A stretch of 64,000 nt of DNA from Pelomonas baiyunensis (GCF_043555935.1 NZ_JBIGIB010000001.1:620001-684000), one strand, 5' to 3'. Counted from the stretch's first letter, positions 7,710 through 16,128 are shown. Numbers and translations: made by a program. Notes: generated by a model not told the origin, from the letters alone.

Positions 7710-8501
7710 ATGAAGCCAACAGTCCTCTTGCCCTCCCTTATTGCCGTTTTGTTGGCAGCGCCCTTCAGTGCACACGCGGGAGGGGCCGCGCACGAGCTTG
7801 ACTTGTCTGATGTGGTTGTCAGCCGACTTCGAACGCTCATCGTCGACAACAGACTCGCCGATAAGGAGCGCATCGAGGAGGCTTTCATACTTGCGGGGAA
7901 AACTACTCAAGAACCGGAGTTGGACGCGCCGGTATTCGGCATGGTCATCACCGAGTGGGACGGAGGCAACGGGCTGCTCCGGGGCTACACGGTAGTCCAT
8001 CGGGAGTTCCCCGGCGCTCAAAACATCAGCCTGCGTGCACTTCGCGAACTGACGATTTCTAGTAGAGGACCAACACCCGAGGCATGCGTCCGATTGAGCG
8101 CATTCAATAGCGAACTCAGGGGGCATCGCGCGGAATGCCCCTATACGCTTACGCCCCATGGCGTAGTCCCGGATGGAGGCTTGTGTTTTGCCGGACGCCA
8201 ACCTCGGCAAGGAAGCTGGATAGTTCAGGTGGACCGGGGCGTGGCAGACGACTGTACACAAACTGTGCGTGTCAGCTATCTGTCACTCCCAAGCCCCCTG
8301 ATTTCCGCACTGGAGGACGCTAGATTGGCATATCTCCGAGCACTGTCAAAGATTCAGGGGCTACCTACCCTTGTGCCGCCGCCCTCGCCGACAGGGGCAG
8401 CAGCTGGAGTATCAAGTCCCCCGTCACTCGACTCAGGGCTTCCTGCCAAATGCTTTAAGCCGGGGGAACCCGTCACCTTGCCTTATCAGCGACCGTGCTG
8501 A
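7710..8501 (+). CDS. secreted hypothetical protein
   Basis: 263 residues with a clear Sec signal peptide (LLPSLIAVLLAAPFSAHA, cleavage expected after AHA near residue 23). The mature part has no family I recognise. Six cysteines are present (ACVRL, ECPYT, GLCFAG, DDCTQ and two near the end), consistent with periplasmic disulfides, and a proline-rich tail precedes the end PYQRPC. Codon use is less GC-biased than in the core genome. The next gene overlaps its end by 7 bp if the upstream start is used. Confidence 0.65.
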   Translation: MKPTVLLPSLIAVLLAAPFSAHAGGAAHELDLSDVVVSRLRTLIVDNRLADKERIEEAFILAGKTTQEPELDAPVFGMVITEWDGGNGLLRGYTVVHREFPGAQNISLRALRELTISSRGPTPEACVRLSAFNSELRGHRAECPYTLTPHGVVPDGGLCFAGRQPRQGSWIVQVDRGVADDCTQTVRVSYLSLPSPLISALEDARLAYLRALSKIQGLPTLVPPPSPTGAAAGVSSPPSLDSGLPAKCFKPGEPVTLPYQRPC

Positions 8502-8968
8502 ATGGCGTGGAGTCCTTACGTACCAACGCCATGTGTGCAGACCGATTAAACTCCCGCCACCTGAGGCATGGGCCTCAAACGCGCTGGAATCGTGGAGCTT
8601 CGCTCGAAGCGATTGAGCATCTGCGCAAGAAAATCCCTTCGCAGATTCCCTGCGGCTACCTTAACCTGCTTGCAGCAACTGATGGTGGCGAAGCTGCGCT
8701 ACCGGTTGCGCCGTACAACTGCTGCCTGGACGACGCCACCACAGTGTTGACCGGCGGCGCAAAAGCTTGGCGACAGCGCTGGCTTGAAGAAGGGTTCTTT
8801 ATCATCGGAGGTGACGGAGGCGGTGAACTGCTTGCTTTTGACCTCCGAACGCAGGGCGAGCCGCCCATCGTCGCGATTGACATGGTCGCCGGTTCGGAGT
8901 CCGCGATGATGGTTGCCCCGTCCGTGGAAGCCTTCGTGGCCATGCTGGGGCGCGAAGAGGCCGCTTGA
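8495..8968 (+). CDS. SMI1/KNR4 (SUKH) family protein
   Basis: 157 residues if read from 8495. The middle and C-terminal parts fit the SUKH fold: IPCGYLNLLAATDGGEAAL, then WRQRWLEEGFFIIGGDGGGELLAFDL and a final SVEAFVAMLG helix. SUKH proteins often serve as immunity proteins against secreted toxins, but no toxin gene is visible here. The first about 40 residues do not look like the family; another frame over 8551-8613 reads KLPPPEAWASNALESWSF and stops at 8614, so a start further in or a frameshift near 8610 is possible. The stop lies one base before an attC-like site. Confidence 0.6.
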   Translation: MLNGVESLRTNAMCADRLNSRHLRHGPQTRWNRGASLEAIEHLRKKIPSQIPCGYLNLLAATDGGEAALPVAPYNCCLDDATTVLTGGAKAWRQRWLEEGFFIIGGDGGGELLAFDLRTQGEPPIVAIDMVAGSESAMMVAPSVEAFVAMLGREEAA

Positions 8969-8969
8969 T

Positions 8970-9037
8970 GCCCAACGGGGCTTGCGCCCTCCGCTGGGCC
9001 TAGTTGTGAGTTCCGAGGCGCCGACGAACGGTTAGAC
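8970..9037 (+). other. attC-like site (possible integron cassette end)
   Basis: GCCCAAC at 8970-8976 fits the attC R'' consensus RYYYAAC, and GTTAGAC at 9031-9037 fits R' (GTTRRRY). Between them GCGCC (8984-8988) can pair with GGCGC (9017-9021). The 68-bp length and the position directly after a stop codon are typical of attC. No integron integrase, second attC or matching left boundary was found, so this may be an isolated cassette or chance. Confidence 0.35.
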
Positions 9038-9134
9038 ACCAACCCCTCCCCAGCACTCCCCACCCCGCTAAGTTCTTGTCAGCAAAGGCGATTGGTCATC
9101 TGCTGGATAACACCCTTGGACGACACTCTTTCTC

Positions 9135-10142
9135 ATGACGACGATGCAGATCAGCGTGCTGGGCGCCGGCGCCTGGGGAACGGCTTTGGCCATTCAGGCC
9201 GCGGGTGCCGGGCACGACGTGTGCCTCTGGGGGCGGGATGCCGCCGCGATGGCGCGCATGCGCGAGGTGGGGCGCAACGAAGCGTATTTGCCGGATGCGC
9301 CACTGCCCCGCGGCCTGGCGTTGACGTCGGACTTCGACCTTGCGGTGCGGCACGCCGGTGCGGGCCTGACGATCATCGGCACACCGATGTCGGGCCTGCG
9401 GGCCACCTTGGCCGCGTTGCCGGCGTCGCAGCGGGTGCTGTGGCTGTGCAAGGGGTTCGAGGCCGGCACGGGCCGCTTGGGCCACGAAATCGCCCGCGAA
9501 TTGCAGCACTCGCAGCGGGTGGGGGTGCTCTCTGGCCCCAGCTTTGCGCAGGAGGTGGCTGCTGGGCGGCCCACCGCTCTGGTGGCGGCCAGTGAGGACG
9601 CCGAGTTGGCACACGCCGCGGTCGAGGCGTTTCACGGCGACCGGCTGCGCGTCTACACCTCGACCGACCCTGTGGGGGTGGAAGTGGGGGGCGCGGTGAA
9701 GAACGTGATGGCCATCGCCGTGGGTGTGTGCGATGGCCTCAGCGGTTCGGCCCCCGATGCACCGGGGCTGAACGCGCGGGCGGCGCTCATCACCCGAGGG
9801 CTGGCTGAAATGTTGCGCCTGGGCCAAGCCCTGGGCGCGCGGGTCGAGACCTTCATGGGCTTGTCAGGCCTCGGGGATTTGGTGCTGACCGCCACGGGCG
9901 ACCTGTCGCGCAACCGCCGCGTGGGCCTGATGCTGGCGCGGGGGCAGGCGCTGCCGTCCATCTTGGCCGAACTCGGCCACGTGGCGGAGGGCGTCTACAG
10001 CGCGCCCACGGTGTTGGCTCGCGCCCAGGCGCTGGGGGTGGACATGCCCGTCACGGCGGCCATGGTGGCTTTGCTGGAAGGGCGGGTCACCGCTGCTCAG
10101 GGCGTGGACCTGCTGATGGGCCGTCAGCCCCGACCCGAGTGA
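9135..10142 (+). CDS. gpsA: NAD(P)H-dependent glycerol-3-phosphate dehydrogenase
   Basis: 335 residues, the standard GpsA length. The N-terminal dinucleotide-binding motif VLGAGAWGTALA (residues 7-18), SGPSFAQEVA, the catalytic lysine region VGGAVKNVMAIA and GLGDLVLTATGDLSRNR are all present. It reduces dihydroxyacetone phosphate to sn-glycerol-3-phosphate for phospholipid synthesis. The start is MTTMQISVLGAG at 9135; a second ATG at 9144 is equally usable. It normally follows secB; the upstream region is replaced here by the island, so it needs its own promoter in 9040-9134. Confidence 0.96.
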   Translation: MTTMQISVLGAGAWGTALAIQAAGAGHDVCLWGRDAAAMARMREVGRNEAYLPDAPLPRGLALTSDFDLAVRHAGAGLTIIGTPMSGLRATLAALPASQRVLWLCKGFEAGTGRLGHEIARELQHSQRVGVLSGPSFAQEVAAGRPTALVAASEDAELAHAAVEAFHGDRLRVYTSTDPVGVEVGGAVKNVMAIAVGVCDGLSGSAPDAPGLNARAALITRGLAEMLRLGQALGARVETFMGLSGLGDLVLTATGDLSRNRRVGLMLARGQALPSILAELGHVAEGVYSAPTVLARAQALGVDMPVTAAMVALLEGRVTAAQGVDLLMGRQPRPE

Positions 10143-10170
10143 ACGGCGGCTGATGGCGGGCGCTCGGGCG

Positions 10171-10641
10171 TCAAATCCCGTCCGCGTAGCCGTTTTGTCG
10201 CCAGGCCTCGAACACCGCCACCGCGACGCTGTTGCTGAGGTTGAGGCTGCGCTGGCCGGCGCGCATGGGCAGGCGAACCCGCTGGTTCACCGGAAAGCTG
10301 TCGCGCAGCGTGGGCGGCAGCCCTGCCGTTTCACTGCCGAAAACCAGCCAGTCGCCCGGCTGCCACTGAACTTCCCCGAACGGGCGGCTGCCCTTGGTGG
10401 TGAAGGCAAACATGCGGCCGAGGTCGGGTGCTTCCGTCGCCAGGAATTGATCCCAATTGGCGTGGCGCTTCAGCGGGGCGTACTCGTGGTAGTCCAGCCC
10501 GGCGCGCTGAAGCAACCGGTCTTCCATCGAAAAACCCAGCGGCTCAATCAAGTGCAGTTGGCATCCCGTGTTCGCGGCCAACCGGATCACATTGCCGGTG
10601 TTGGGCGGAATTTCGGGGTGCACGAGAACGATCTGGAACAT
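10171..10641 (-). CDS. trmL: tRNA (cytidine(34)-2'-O)-methyltransferase TrmL
   Basis: 156 residues, SPOUT methyltransferase of the TrmL type. The three family motifs are visible: PPNTGNVIRLAANTG near the N-terminus, LVFGSETAGLP in the middle, and the knot motif MRAGQRSLNLSNSVAVAVFEA near the end. It 2'-O-methylates the wobble base of tRNA-Leu isoacceptors using S-adenosylmethionine. It is convergent with gpsA and probably co-transcribed with comF, which lies 22 bp upstream. Confidence 0.93.
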   Translation of the reverse strand: MFQIVLVHPEIPPNTGNVIRLAANTGCQLHLIEPLGFSMEDRLLQRAGLDYHEYAPLKRHANWDQFLATEAPDLGRMFAFTTKGSRPFGEVQWQPGDWLVFGSETAGLPPTLRDSFPVNQRVRLPMRAGQRSLNLSNSVAVAVFEAWRQNGYADGI

Positions 10642-10663
10642 GGGCGGGAGTATCCCGCGCCGT

Positions 10664-11419
10664 TCAGTTGTCGCCGGGCTCCGGCGTTCGGGCCACCACC
10701 CACGCCTGCACGCTCATCACCCCGGCCTGCAACAGCACACTGGCTAGTTCATACAGGGTGGCGCCAGTCGTCATGACGTCGTCCAGCAAGGCGACGTTGC
10801 ACCCGCGCAGGCGCGGGGCGTTCAGCGGGTCCACCGCGAACACGCCGCGCACATTGGCCGCGCGGGCCTCCAGCGACAGGTGGGCTTGCCGTTCGTTGTG
10901 TCTCACTCGCAGCAGCAGTTCGGGTTCGCAACGCAGGGCCCGACGCCTGGCGAGTGCCTTGGCAAGCTCGTGGGCCTGGTTGTAGCCGCGTTCCCGCAGT
11001 CGTTCCGCCGACACGGGAACGGGCAAGACGAAGTCGGGCTCTGCGACTTCGGCTGCGTCGAGCGCCGCGTTCAGCCGATCGAGCAGGCATTCACGCAGGT
11101 CCAGCGCCTGGTGGTACTTGAAATGCTGCAGCAAGCCGTCCCAGGGGAATCCGTAGTCCAGCGCCGTGATGGTGCGATCCAGCGGTGGTGGGGTGCGCAG
11201 GCATCGTCCGCATTGGGCGTGCGCATGACCGCTCAGTTCGACGGGTAGGCGGGCGGCGCAGGTCCGGCACCGCACCTGTGGCTGCGCGTACAGCGCCAAG
11301 CAGCTGTCGCAGATCGTGCGGTGGCTCCAGGCGCGGCATACCGCGCATTGCCCTGCGCAGCGCATGAGCACCTTTTCAATCAGTGCGGGCTTGGCCGCAG
11401 TGAGCAAGCGATCCGGCAT
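10664..11419 (-). CDS. comF: ComF family protein
   Basis: 251 residues. A zinc-ribbon N-terminus (CAVC, CDSC, CRTC, CGRC pairs between residues 25 and 75) is followed by a type I phosphoribosyltransferase domain with GYNQAHELAKAL and the PRPP-binding loop ALLDDVMTTGATLYE. ComF proteins take part in DNA uptake during competence, and many species keep them without known competence. The start at 11419 (MPDRLLTAAKPAL) lies 23 bp from the divergent methyltransferase gene, so the two share a very short promoter region. Confidence 0.9.
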   Translation of the reverse strand: MPDRLLTAAKPALIEKVLMRCAGQCAVCRAWSHRTICDSCLALYAQPQVRCRTCAARLPVELSGHAHAQCGRCLRTPPPLDRTITALDYGFPWDGLLQHFKYHQALDLRECLLDRLNAALDAAEVAEPDFVLPVPVSAERLRERGYNQAHELAKALARRRALRCEPELLLRVRHNERQAHLSLEARAANVRGVFAVDPLNAPRLRGCNVALLDDVMTTGATLYELASVLLQAGVMSVQAWVVARTPEPGDN

Positions 11420-11442
11420 CGGCTCAATATACTCAGCGGCCC

Positions 11443-12366
11443 ATGAATCCGCAGGCCACGCCCCCTAACTCAAAGTCTGCGTTCCGCGCCCAGGATCTGG
11501 ATGAACCGGCCGTGAATCGGCAGGTGCGGCGGCTGGCGGCTGCTTCCGCTGCACCGTGGTTGCACGCCGAGGTGGCGTCACGCATGGCCGAGCGGCTGGC
11601 CTACATCAAGCTGGCGCCCAAGCGCGTGCTCGACACCACACCCGCGTTGGGCAGCAGCTTGCAGGTGCTTCGAGAGGCCTACCCGACGGCTGAAATGCTG
11701 TGGCACGAAGCGCATCCGGCCTTGGAGGCGCGGGCGGCGGCCGAATTGGCTGGCCCGTGGTGGCGTAAATGGTGGGGGAGTGCTGCGCGACACGTAGAAC
11801 GCCTGCCGGCCGTTCCGCCGGTCGATTTGGTGTGGTCCAACATGGCGCTGCATGCCCATGCGGATCTCCCTGGACTGCTGTCGCAGTGGCAGGGCAGCTT
11901 GGCGGTCGGCGGGTTTGTGATGTTTTCCTGCTTGGGGCCGGACACATTCATCGAGCTGCGGGCGTTGTGGTCCCGGCTCGGGTGGGGTCTGCCGGCGCCG
12001 ATGTGGTGGGACATGCATGACATTGGCGACCTGGCACTCAAGGCGGGTTTCACCGACCCGGTGATGGACCAGCAACGCCTTCGACTGACCTGGGGCAGCC
12101 CCGAGCAGTTGTTGGCGGACCTGCGGGCGCTCGGGGGCAATCTTTCACCGCAGCGGCGGTCTGGCTTGCTCGGGCGCCGATGGCATCGGCAACTGCTGGG
12201 CGAGCTTGAGAGCTTGCGGGATAGCGATGGCCGGCTGGCCCTGACCTTGGAACTGGTTTTCGGTCACGCCGTGAAGGCCGCGCCACGGATGGTGGTGGCC
12301 GCAGAGACGCACGTCTCGCTGGATTCCATGCGCGCTGCACTGAAAGTGAAGCCACCGGGGGGGTGA
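11443..12366 (+). CDS. BioC-like methyltransferase
   Basis: 307 residues of the SAM-dependent methyltransferase class I type. The BioC-like features are DLVWSNMALHAHADLPGLL, then GGFVMFSCLGPDTFIELRAL. BioC methylates malonyl-ACP to start biotin synthesis. The usual glycine-rich SAM motif I (DLGCGTG) is replaced by VLDTTPALGSSLQVL, so cofactor binding may be altered. No other bio genes are nearby. The start at 11443 is the first ATG after the divergent comF promoter region. It ends 167 bp before coxB. Confidence 0.7.
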   Translation: MNPQATPPNSKSAFRAQDLDEPAVNRQVRRLAAASAAPWLHAEVASRMAERLAYIKLAPKRVLDTTPALGSSLQVLREAYPTAEMLWHEAHPALEARAAAELAGPWWRKWWGSAARHVERLPAVPPVDLVWSNMALHAHADLPGLLSQWQGSLAVGGFVMFSCLGPDTFIELRALWSRLGWGLPAPMWWDMHDIGDLALKAGFTDPVMDQQRLRLTWGSPEQLLADLRALGGNLSPQRRSGLLGRRWHRQLLGELESLRDSDGRLALTLELVFGHAVKAAPRMVVAAETHVSLDSMRAALKVKPPGG

Positions 12367-12392
12367 TTCCTCGGGGCTTTCACGGCTCTGCA

Positions 12393-12408
12393 CCCAGGGC
12401 GCCCTGGG
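12393..12408. promoter_or_regulatory. 16-bp perfect palindrome upstream of cox operon
   Basis: CCCAGGGC followed directly by GCCCTGGG forms an unbroken palindrome without loop, 126 bp before the coxB start. The following TAAACT at 12410-12415 resembles a -10 element. Lack of a loop and of a T tract argues against a terminator for the preceding gene and for a dimeric regulator site. Regulator unknown. Confidence 0.4.
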
Positions 12409-12533
12409 CTAAACTCTTGAGCCGCATCAAGGATTTGGCACATTGCCGGGTCCCGACACAGGAACTTGTGTTGCATATCGGGTGCTTCGGCCCGTTTGCA
12501 AGCCCTGCTCTTCAAAGAACCAAGTTGACAACC

Positions 12534-13718
12534 ATGACGATGATGAACGCACGAGTGCAAAGCGCCTCACGCGCTTGGGGCCGGTGGGCCGCAGCGGCGG
12601 CGGCCCTGGCAACGGGTCCGGCCCTGGCGGTGAACGACCTGAAGGGCGGTCCTGGCGTCAATCAGATCAATCTGCACGAGCCGGTCACCACGATCGCGCG
12701 TGACCAGATGTGGTTGCACAACTTCATGCTGATCATCTGCCTGGCGATTTTTGTCGCGGTGTTCGGCGTGATGTTCTATTCCATCTTCAAGCATCGCAAG
12801 TCCAAGGGCGCGGTGTCGGCGAACTTCCACGAAAGCGTGGCGGTCGAAATCGCCTGGACGGTGGTGCCTTTCCTGATCGTGATCGGCATGGCCTTGCCGG
12901 CGACCAAGGTCGTGGTGGCCATGAAGGACACCACGAATGCGGACGTGACCATCAAGGCCACGGGTTACCAGTGGAAGTGGGGCTACGACTACCTCAAGGG
13001 CGAAGGCGAAGGCATCGGTTTCCTGGCCACGCTGGACACCGCCCAGCGCGAGGCCTCGAACAGCGGCAACCCCGAACCCGTGGACAACTACCTGCTGAAG
13101 GTGGACAACCCGCTCGTGGTGCCGGTGGACAAGAAGATCCGCATCATCACCACCGCCAACGACGTGATCCACGCCTGGATGATCCCGGCCTTCGGCGTGA
13201 AGCAGGACGCGATTCCCGGTTTTGTGCGTGACACCTGGTTCAAGGCCGAGAAGGTGGGCGACTACTACGGTCAGTGCGCCGAACTGTGCGGCAAGGAGCA
13301 TGCGTACATGCCCATCCACGTGAAGGTCGTGTCCGCTGAGGACTACACGAAGTGGGTGGACGGCAAGAAGAAGGAAATGGCCGCCAAGGCGGACGATCCG
13401 AGCAAGGTTTGGGAGCAAGCCGCTTTGGTGGCCCGTGGCGAGAAGGTGTACGCCGCCAACTGCGCCGTCTGTCACAAGCCGGACGGCAAGGGCGCTGGCC
13501 CGATCAAGGCGTTGGACGCGTCCCCGTTGGTGCTTGCGGAGAACCACCTTGACCAGATCCAGGTGCTGCTGAACGGTCGCATGGACAAGGGCATGCCGGC
13601 TTGGAAGCAACTCAGCGACACCGACATCGCTGCGGTCATCACCTACACGAAGAACAGCTGGTCCAACAAGACGGGTCAGACGGTGCAGCCGGCGGAAATC
13701 GTCGCCGCACGCAAGTAA
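12534..13718 (+). CDS. coxB: cytochrome c oxidase subunit II with fused cytochrome c domain
   Basis: 394 residues from the ATG at 12534 (MTMMNARVQ). A signal peptide (ending near GPALA), two transmembrane helices (about residues 60-85 and 105-125) and the periplasmic cupredoxin domain follow in order. The CuA ligands are visible: His in VIHAWMIPAF (near 211), then QCAELCGKEHAYM (near 246). A cytochrome c domain is fused at the C-terminus with haem motif CAVCH near residue 310 and a likely Met ligand in GMPAW near 355. This is the caa3 arrangement: the subunit can receive electrons through its own haem c. First gene of the cox operon. Confidence 0.95.
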   Translation: MTMMNARVQSASRAWGRWAAAAAALATGPALAVNDLKGGPGVNQINLHEPVTTIARDQMWLHNFMLIICLAIFVAVFGVMFYSIFKHRKSKGAVSANFHESVAVEIAWTVVPFLIVIGMALPATKVVVAMKDTTNADVTIKATGYQWKWGYDYLKGEGEGIGFLATLDTAQREASNSGNPEPVDNYLLKVDNPLVVPVDKKIRIITTANDVIHAWMIPAFGVKQDAIPGFVRDTWFKAEKVGDYYGQCAELCGKEHAYMPIHVKVVSAEDYTKWVDGKKKEMAAKADDPSKVWEQAALVARGEKVYAANCAVCHKPDGKGAGPIKALDASPLVLAENHLDQIQVLLNGRMDKGMPAWKQLSDTDIAAVITYTKNSWSNKTGQTVQPAEIVAARK

Positions 13719-13746
13719 TCCGGAACGCCGAATCAGAGGTAAACAC

Positions 13747-15393
13747 ATGAGTGCAGTGCTCCCCCCCCACGGCGTTCACGGTGGCCACGCTGGCGACCAC
13801 GCCCACGACGATCATCACGACCACCACGCGCCCACCGGCTGGCGTCGATGGGTGTTCGCCACCAATCACAAAGACATCGGTACGCTGTACCTGTTGTTCG
13901 CCTTCACGATGCTGATGATCGGCGGCGTGCTGGCGCTGTGCATCCGTGCCGAACTGTTCAAGCCGGGTCTGCAGTTCTTCAACCCTGAGCTGTTCAACCA
14001 GTTCACGACCATGCACGGTCTGATCATGGTGTTCGGCGCCATCATGCCGGCGTTCGTGGGCTTCGCGAACTGGATGATTCCGCTGCAGATCGGCGCCAGT
14101 GACATGGCGTTCGCGCGGATGAACAACTTCAGCTTCTGGCTGATGATTCCCGCAGCCATCATGCTGGTGGCCAGCTTCTTCATGCCGGGCGGCGCCCCCG
14201 CGGCCGGCTGGACGCTCTACGCGCCGCTGACGCTGCAGATGGGCCCGTCGATGGACGCCGGCATCTTCGCCATGCACATCCTCGGCGCAAGCTCGATCAT
14301 GGGCTCGATCAACATCATCGTGACCATCCTCAACATGCGCGCCCCGGGCATGACGCTGATGAAGATGCCGATGTTCTGCTGGACCTGGCTGATCACGGCG
14401 TACCTGCTGATCGCCGTCATGCCGGTGCTGGCGGGTGCCATCACGATGACGCTGACCGATCGCCACTTCGGCACTGCCTTCTTCAACCCGGCGGGCGGCG
14501 GCGACCCGGTCATGTACCAGCACATCTTCTGGTTCTTCGGCCACCCCGAGGTCTACATCATGATCTTGCCGGCCTTCGGCATCATCAGCCAGATCGTGCC
14601 GGCCTTCGCCCGCAAGCGCCTGTTCGGCTACGCCTCGATGGTCTACGCCACCGCGTCGATCGCCATCCTGTCCTTCATCGTGTGGGCGCACCATATGTTC
14701 GCCACGGGCATGCCGGTGACGGGCCAGCTGTTCTTCATGTACGCGACCATGCTGATCGCGGTGCCCACCGGCGTGAAGATCTTCAACTGGCTGGCCACGA
14801 TGTGGCGCGGCTCGATGACCTTCGAAGTGCCCATGTTGTGGGCCGTGGGTTTCATCTTCGTGTTCACGATGGGCGGCTTCACCGGCCTGATCTGCGCGAT
14901 GGCCCCCATCGACATCCAGATCCAGGACACGTATTACGTCGTGGCGCACTTCCACTACGTGCTGGTGGCCGGTTCGTTGTACGCGCTGTTCGCCGGCGTC
15001 TACTACTGGGGCCCGAAGTGGACTGGCGTGATGTACTCGGAGACGCGTGGCAAGATCCACTTCTGGGGTTCGCTGATCGCCTTCAACGTCACGTTCTTCC
15101 CGATGCACTTCCTGGGTTTGGCCGGCATGCCGCGACGCTATGCCGACTACCCGATGCAGTTCACCGATTTCAACCAGATTGCCACGGTGGGCGCTTTCGG
15201 TTTCGGCCTGATGCAGGTGTATTTCTTCCTGTTCGTCGTGGTGCCGATGATGCGCGGTAAGGGCGTTGCAGCGGCGCAGAAGCCTTGGGAGGCCGCCGAG
15301 GGGCTGGAGTGGGAAGTGCCGTCGCCGGCGCCCTTCCACACCTTCGAAGAGCCGCCCAAGCTGAACGCTTCGGCCACGCGCATCGTCGCCTGA
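13747..15393 (+). CDS. coxA: cytochrome c oxidase subunit I
   Basis: 548 residues with twelve predicted membrane helices. Haem and copper ligands lie in TMHGLIMVFG, in HPEVYIMILPAFG (the His-Tyr crosslink of the CuB site), in AHHMF, and in VVAHFHYVLVAGS. It carries the binuclear centre that reduces oxygen to water while pumping protons. A His/Asp-rich N-terminus (HGGHAGDHAHDDHHDHHA) precedes the first helix and may bind metal. It follows coxB by 28 bp. Confidence 0.97.
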   Translation: MSAVLPPHGVHGGHAGDHAHDDHHDHHAPTGWRRWVFATNHKDIGTLYLLFAFTMLMIGGVLALCIRAELFKPGLQFFNPELFNQFTTMHGLIMVFGAIMPAFVGFANWMIPLQIGASDMAFARMNNFSFWLMIPAAIMLVASFFMPGGAPAAGWTLYAPLTLQMGPSMDAGIFAMHILGASSIMGSINIIVTILNMRAPGMTLMKMPMFCWTWLITAYLLIAVMPVLAGAITMTLTDRHFGTAFFNPAGGGDPVMYQHIFWFFGHPEVYIMILPAFGIISQIVPAFARKRLFGYASMVYATASIAILSFIVWAHHMFATGMPVTGQLFFMYATMLIAVPTGVKIFNWLATMWRGSMTFEVPMLWAVGFIFVFTMGGFTGLICAMAPIDIQIQDTYYVVAHFHYVLVAGSLYALFAGVYYWGPKWTGVMYSETRGKIHFWGSLIAFNVTFFPMHFLGLAGMPRRYADYPMQFTDFNQIATVGAFGFGLMQVYFFLFVVVPMMRGKGVAAAQKPWEAAEGLEWEVPSPAPFHTFEEPPKLNASATRIVA

Positions 15394-15398
15394 GCACC

Positions 15399-15509
15399 AT
15401 GACGCCGGAGCAACGCAAGAGCAACCGTCGGCTGGGTTTGATCCTGTTGACGGTGGCACTGACCTTCTTCGTTGGCTTCATGGCCAAGATGGCGCTGTTC
15501 GCCCACTGA
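15399..15509 (+). CDS. cytochrome oxidase small assembly protein
   Basis: 36 residues: MTPEQRKSNRRLG then one transmembrane helix (LILLTVALTFFVGFMAKMALF). It begins 5 bp after the coxA stop and ends 1 bp before ctaG, a position held by the small assembly protein in Burkholderiales. Its molecular role is poorly known; a helper for CtaG or copper insertion is inferred from position. Confidence 0.75.
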   Translation: MTPEQRKSNRRLGLILLTVALTFFVGFMAKMALFAH

Positions 15510-15510
15510 G

Positions 15511-16128
15511 ATGTCTCTGCTGAGCGCCCTGCACCGCGACAACCGCCAGTTGCTCATCAAGCTGGCGGTGGTGGTGGGCCTGATGTTCGGGTTCGGCTAC
15601 GCGCTGGTGCCGTTGTACAAGGCGATCTGCGAGGCGCTGGGTATCAACGTGTTGTCGTTGTCTGAGCGCCAAACGGTCTTGTCCGAGCGCGGTGTAGCCA
15701 ACGGCAATGGGCAGATCGACTACAGCCGCGAAATCACGGTGGAGTTCGACACCAACGCCCGCGGCCCGTGGGACTTCAAGCCGGCGGTGCGCCACATGAC
15801 GGTGCACCCGGGTGAGTTGGCGCAGGTGATGTATGAATTTCGGAACAAGCAGGACCGCGTGATGGCGGCCCAGGCGATCCCGAGCTACGCGCCGATGCAG
15901 GCCAGTGCGCACTTCAACAAGCTGGAGTGTTTTTGCTTCAACGAGTACACCTTGCAGCCGGGTGAGTCGAAGCAGTGGCCGGTGGTGTTTGTGATCGACT
16001 CCAAGCTGCCCAAGGACGTGAAGACCATCACCTTGTCGTACACCTTCTTTGAGGTGGCCGGCAAGGGCGGGGTGAAGCTGGGTGTGGTGCAGGATTCGGC
16101 GCCCAAGGCGGCTGGAGCCACGCTGTGA
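15511..16128 (+). CDS. ctaG: cytochrome c oxidase assembly protein CtaG (Cox11)
   Basis: 205 residues from the ATG at 15511 (MSLLSALHRDNRQ). One N-terminal membrane helix (about 16-36) anchors a periplasmic beta-sandwich. The copper-binding CFCF motif is in KLECFCFNEYTLQPGE, and MYEFRNKQDRVMAAQAIPSY is also conserved. It delivers copper to the CuB site of subunit I. Its stop overlaps the start of the DUF2970 gene by 4 bp. Confidence 0.95.
   Translation: MSLLSALHRDNRQLLIKLAVVVGLMFGFGYALVPLYKAICEALGINVLSLSERQTVLSERGVANGNGQIDYSREITVEFDTNARGPWDFKPAVRHMTVHPGELAQVMYEFRNKQDRVMAAQAIPSYAPMQASAHFNKLECFCFNEYTLQPGESKQWPVVFVIDSKLPKDVKTITLSYTFFEVAGKGGVKLGVVQDSAPKAAGATL

Larger units (their letters stand above)
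3403..9060. mobile_element. accessory island between secB and gpsA
   Basis: The core order secB-gpsA-trmL is interrupted by about 5.7 kb that has no housekeeping genes. It contains an IS1595-like transposase operon, a DUF6471 gene, a coiled-coil protein, two secreted or anchored unknowns and a SUKH-type protein. Part of it (about 6.8-9.0 kb) is visibly less GC-rich than the flanks and uses more A/T-ending codons. I could not identify convincing terminal inverted repeats or target duplications, so the exact ends are estimates: after the secB terminator on the left and before the gpsA leader on the right. It could be one mobile unit or several successive insertions. Confidence 0.6.

Noticed and set aside
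12434..12450. TTGGCACATTGC resembling a sigma-54 promoter before coxB
   Set aside because: The spacing between the GG and GC elements is not the required 10 bases.
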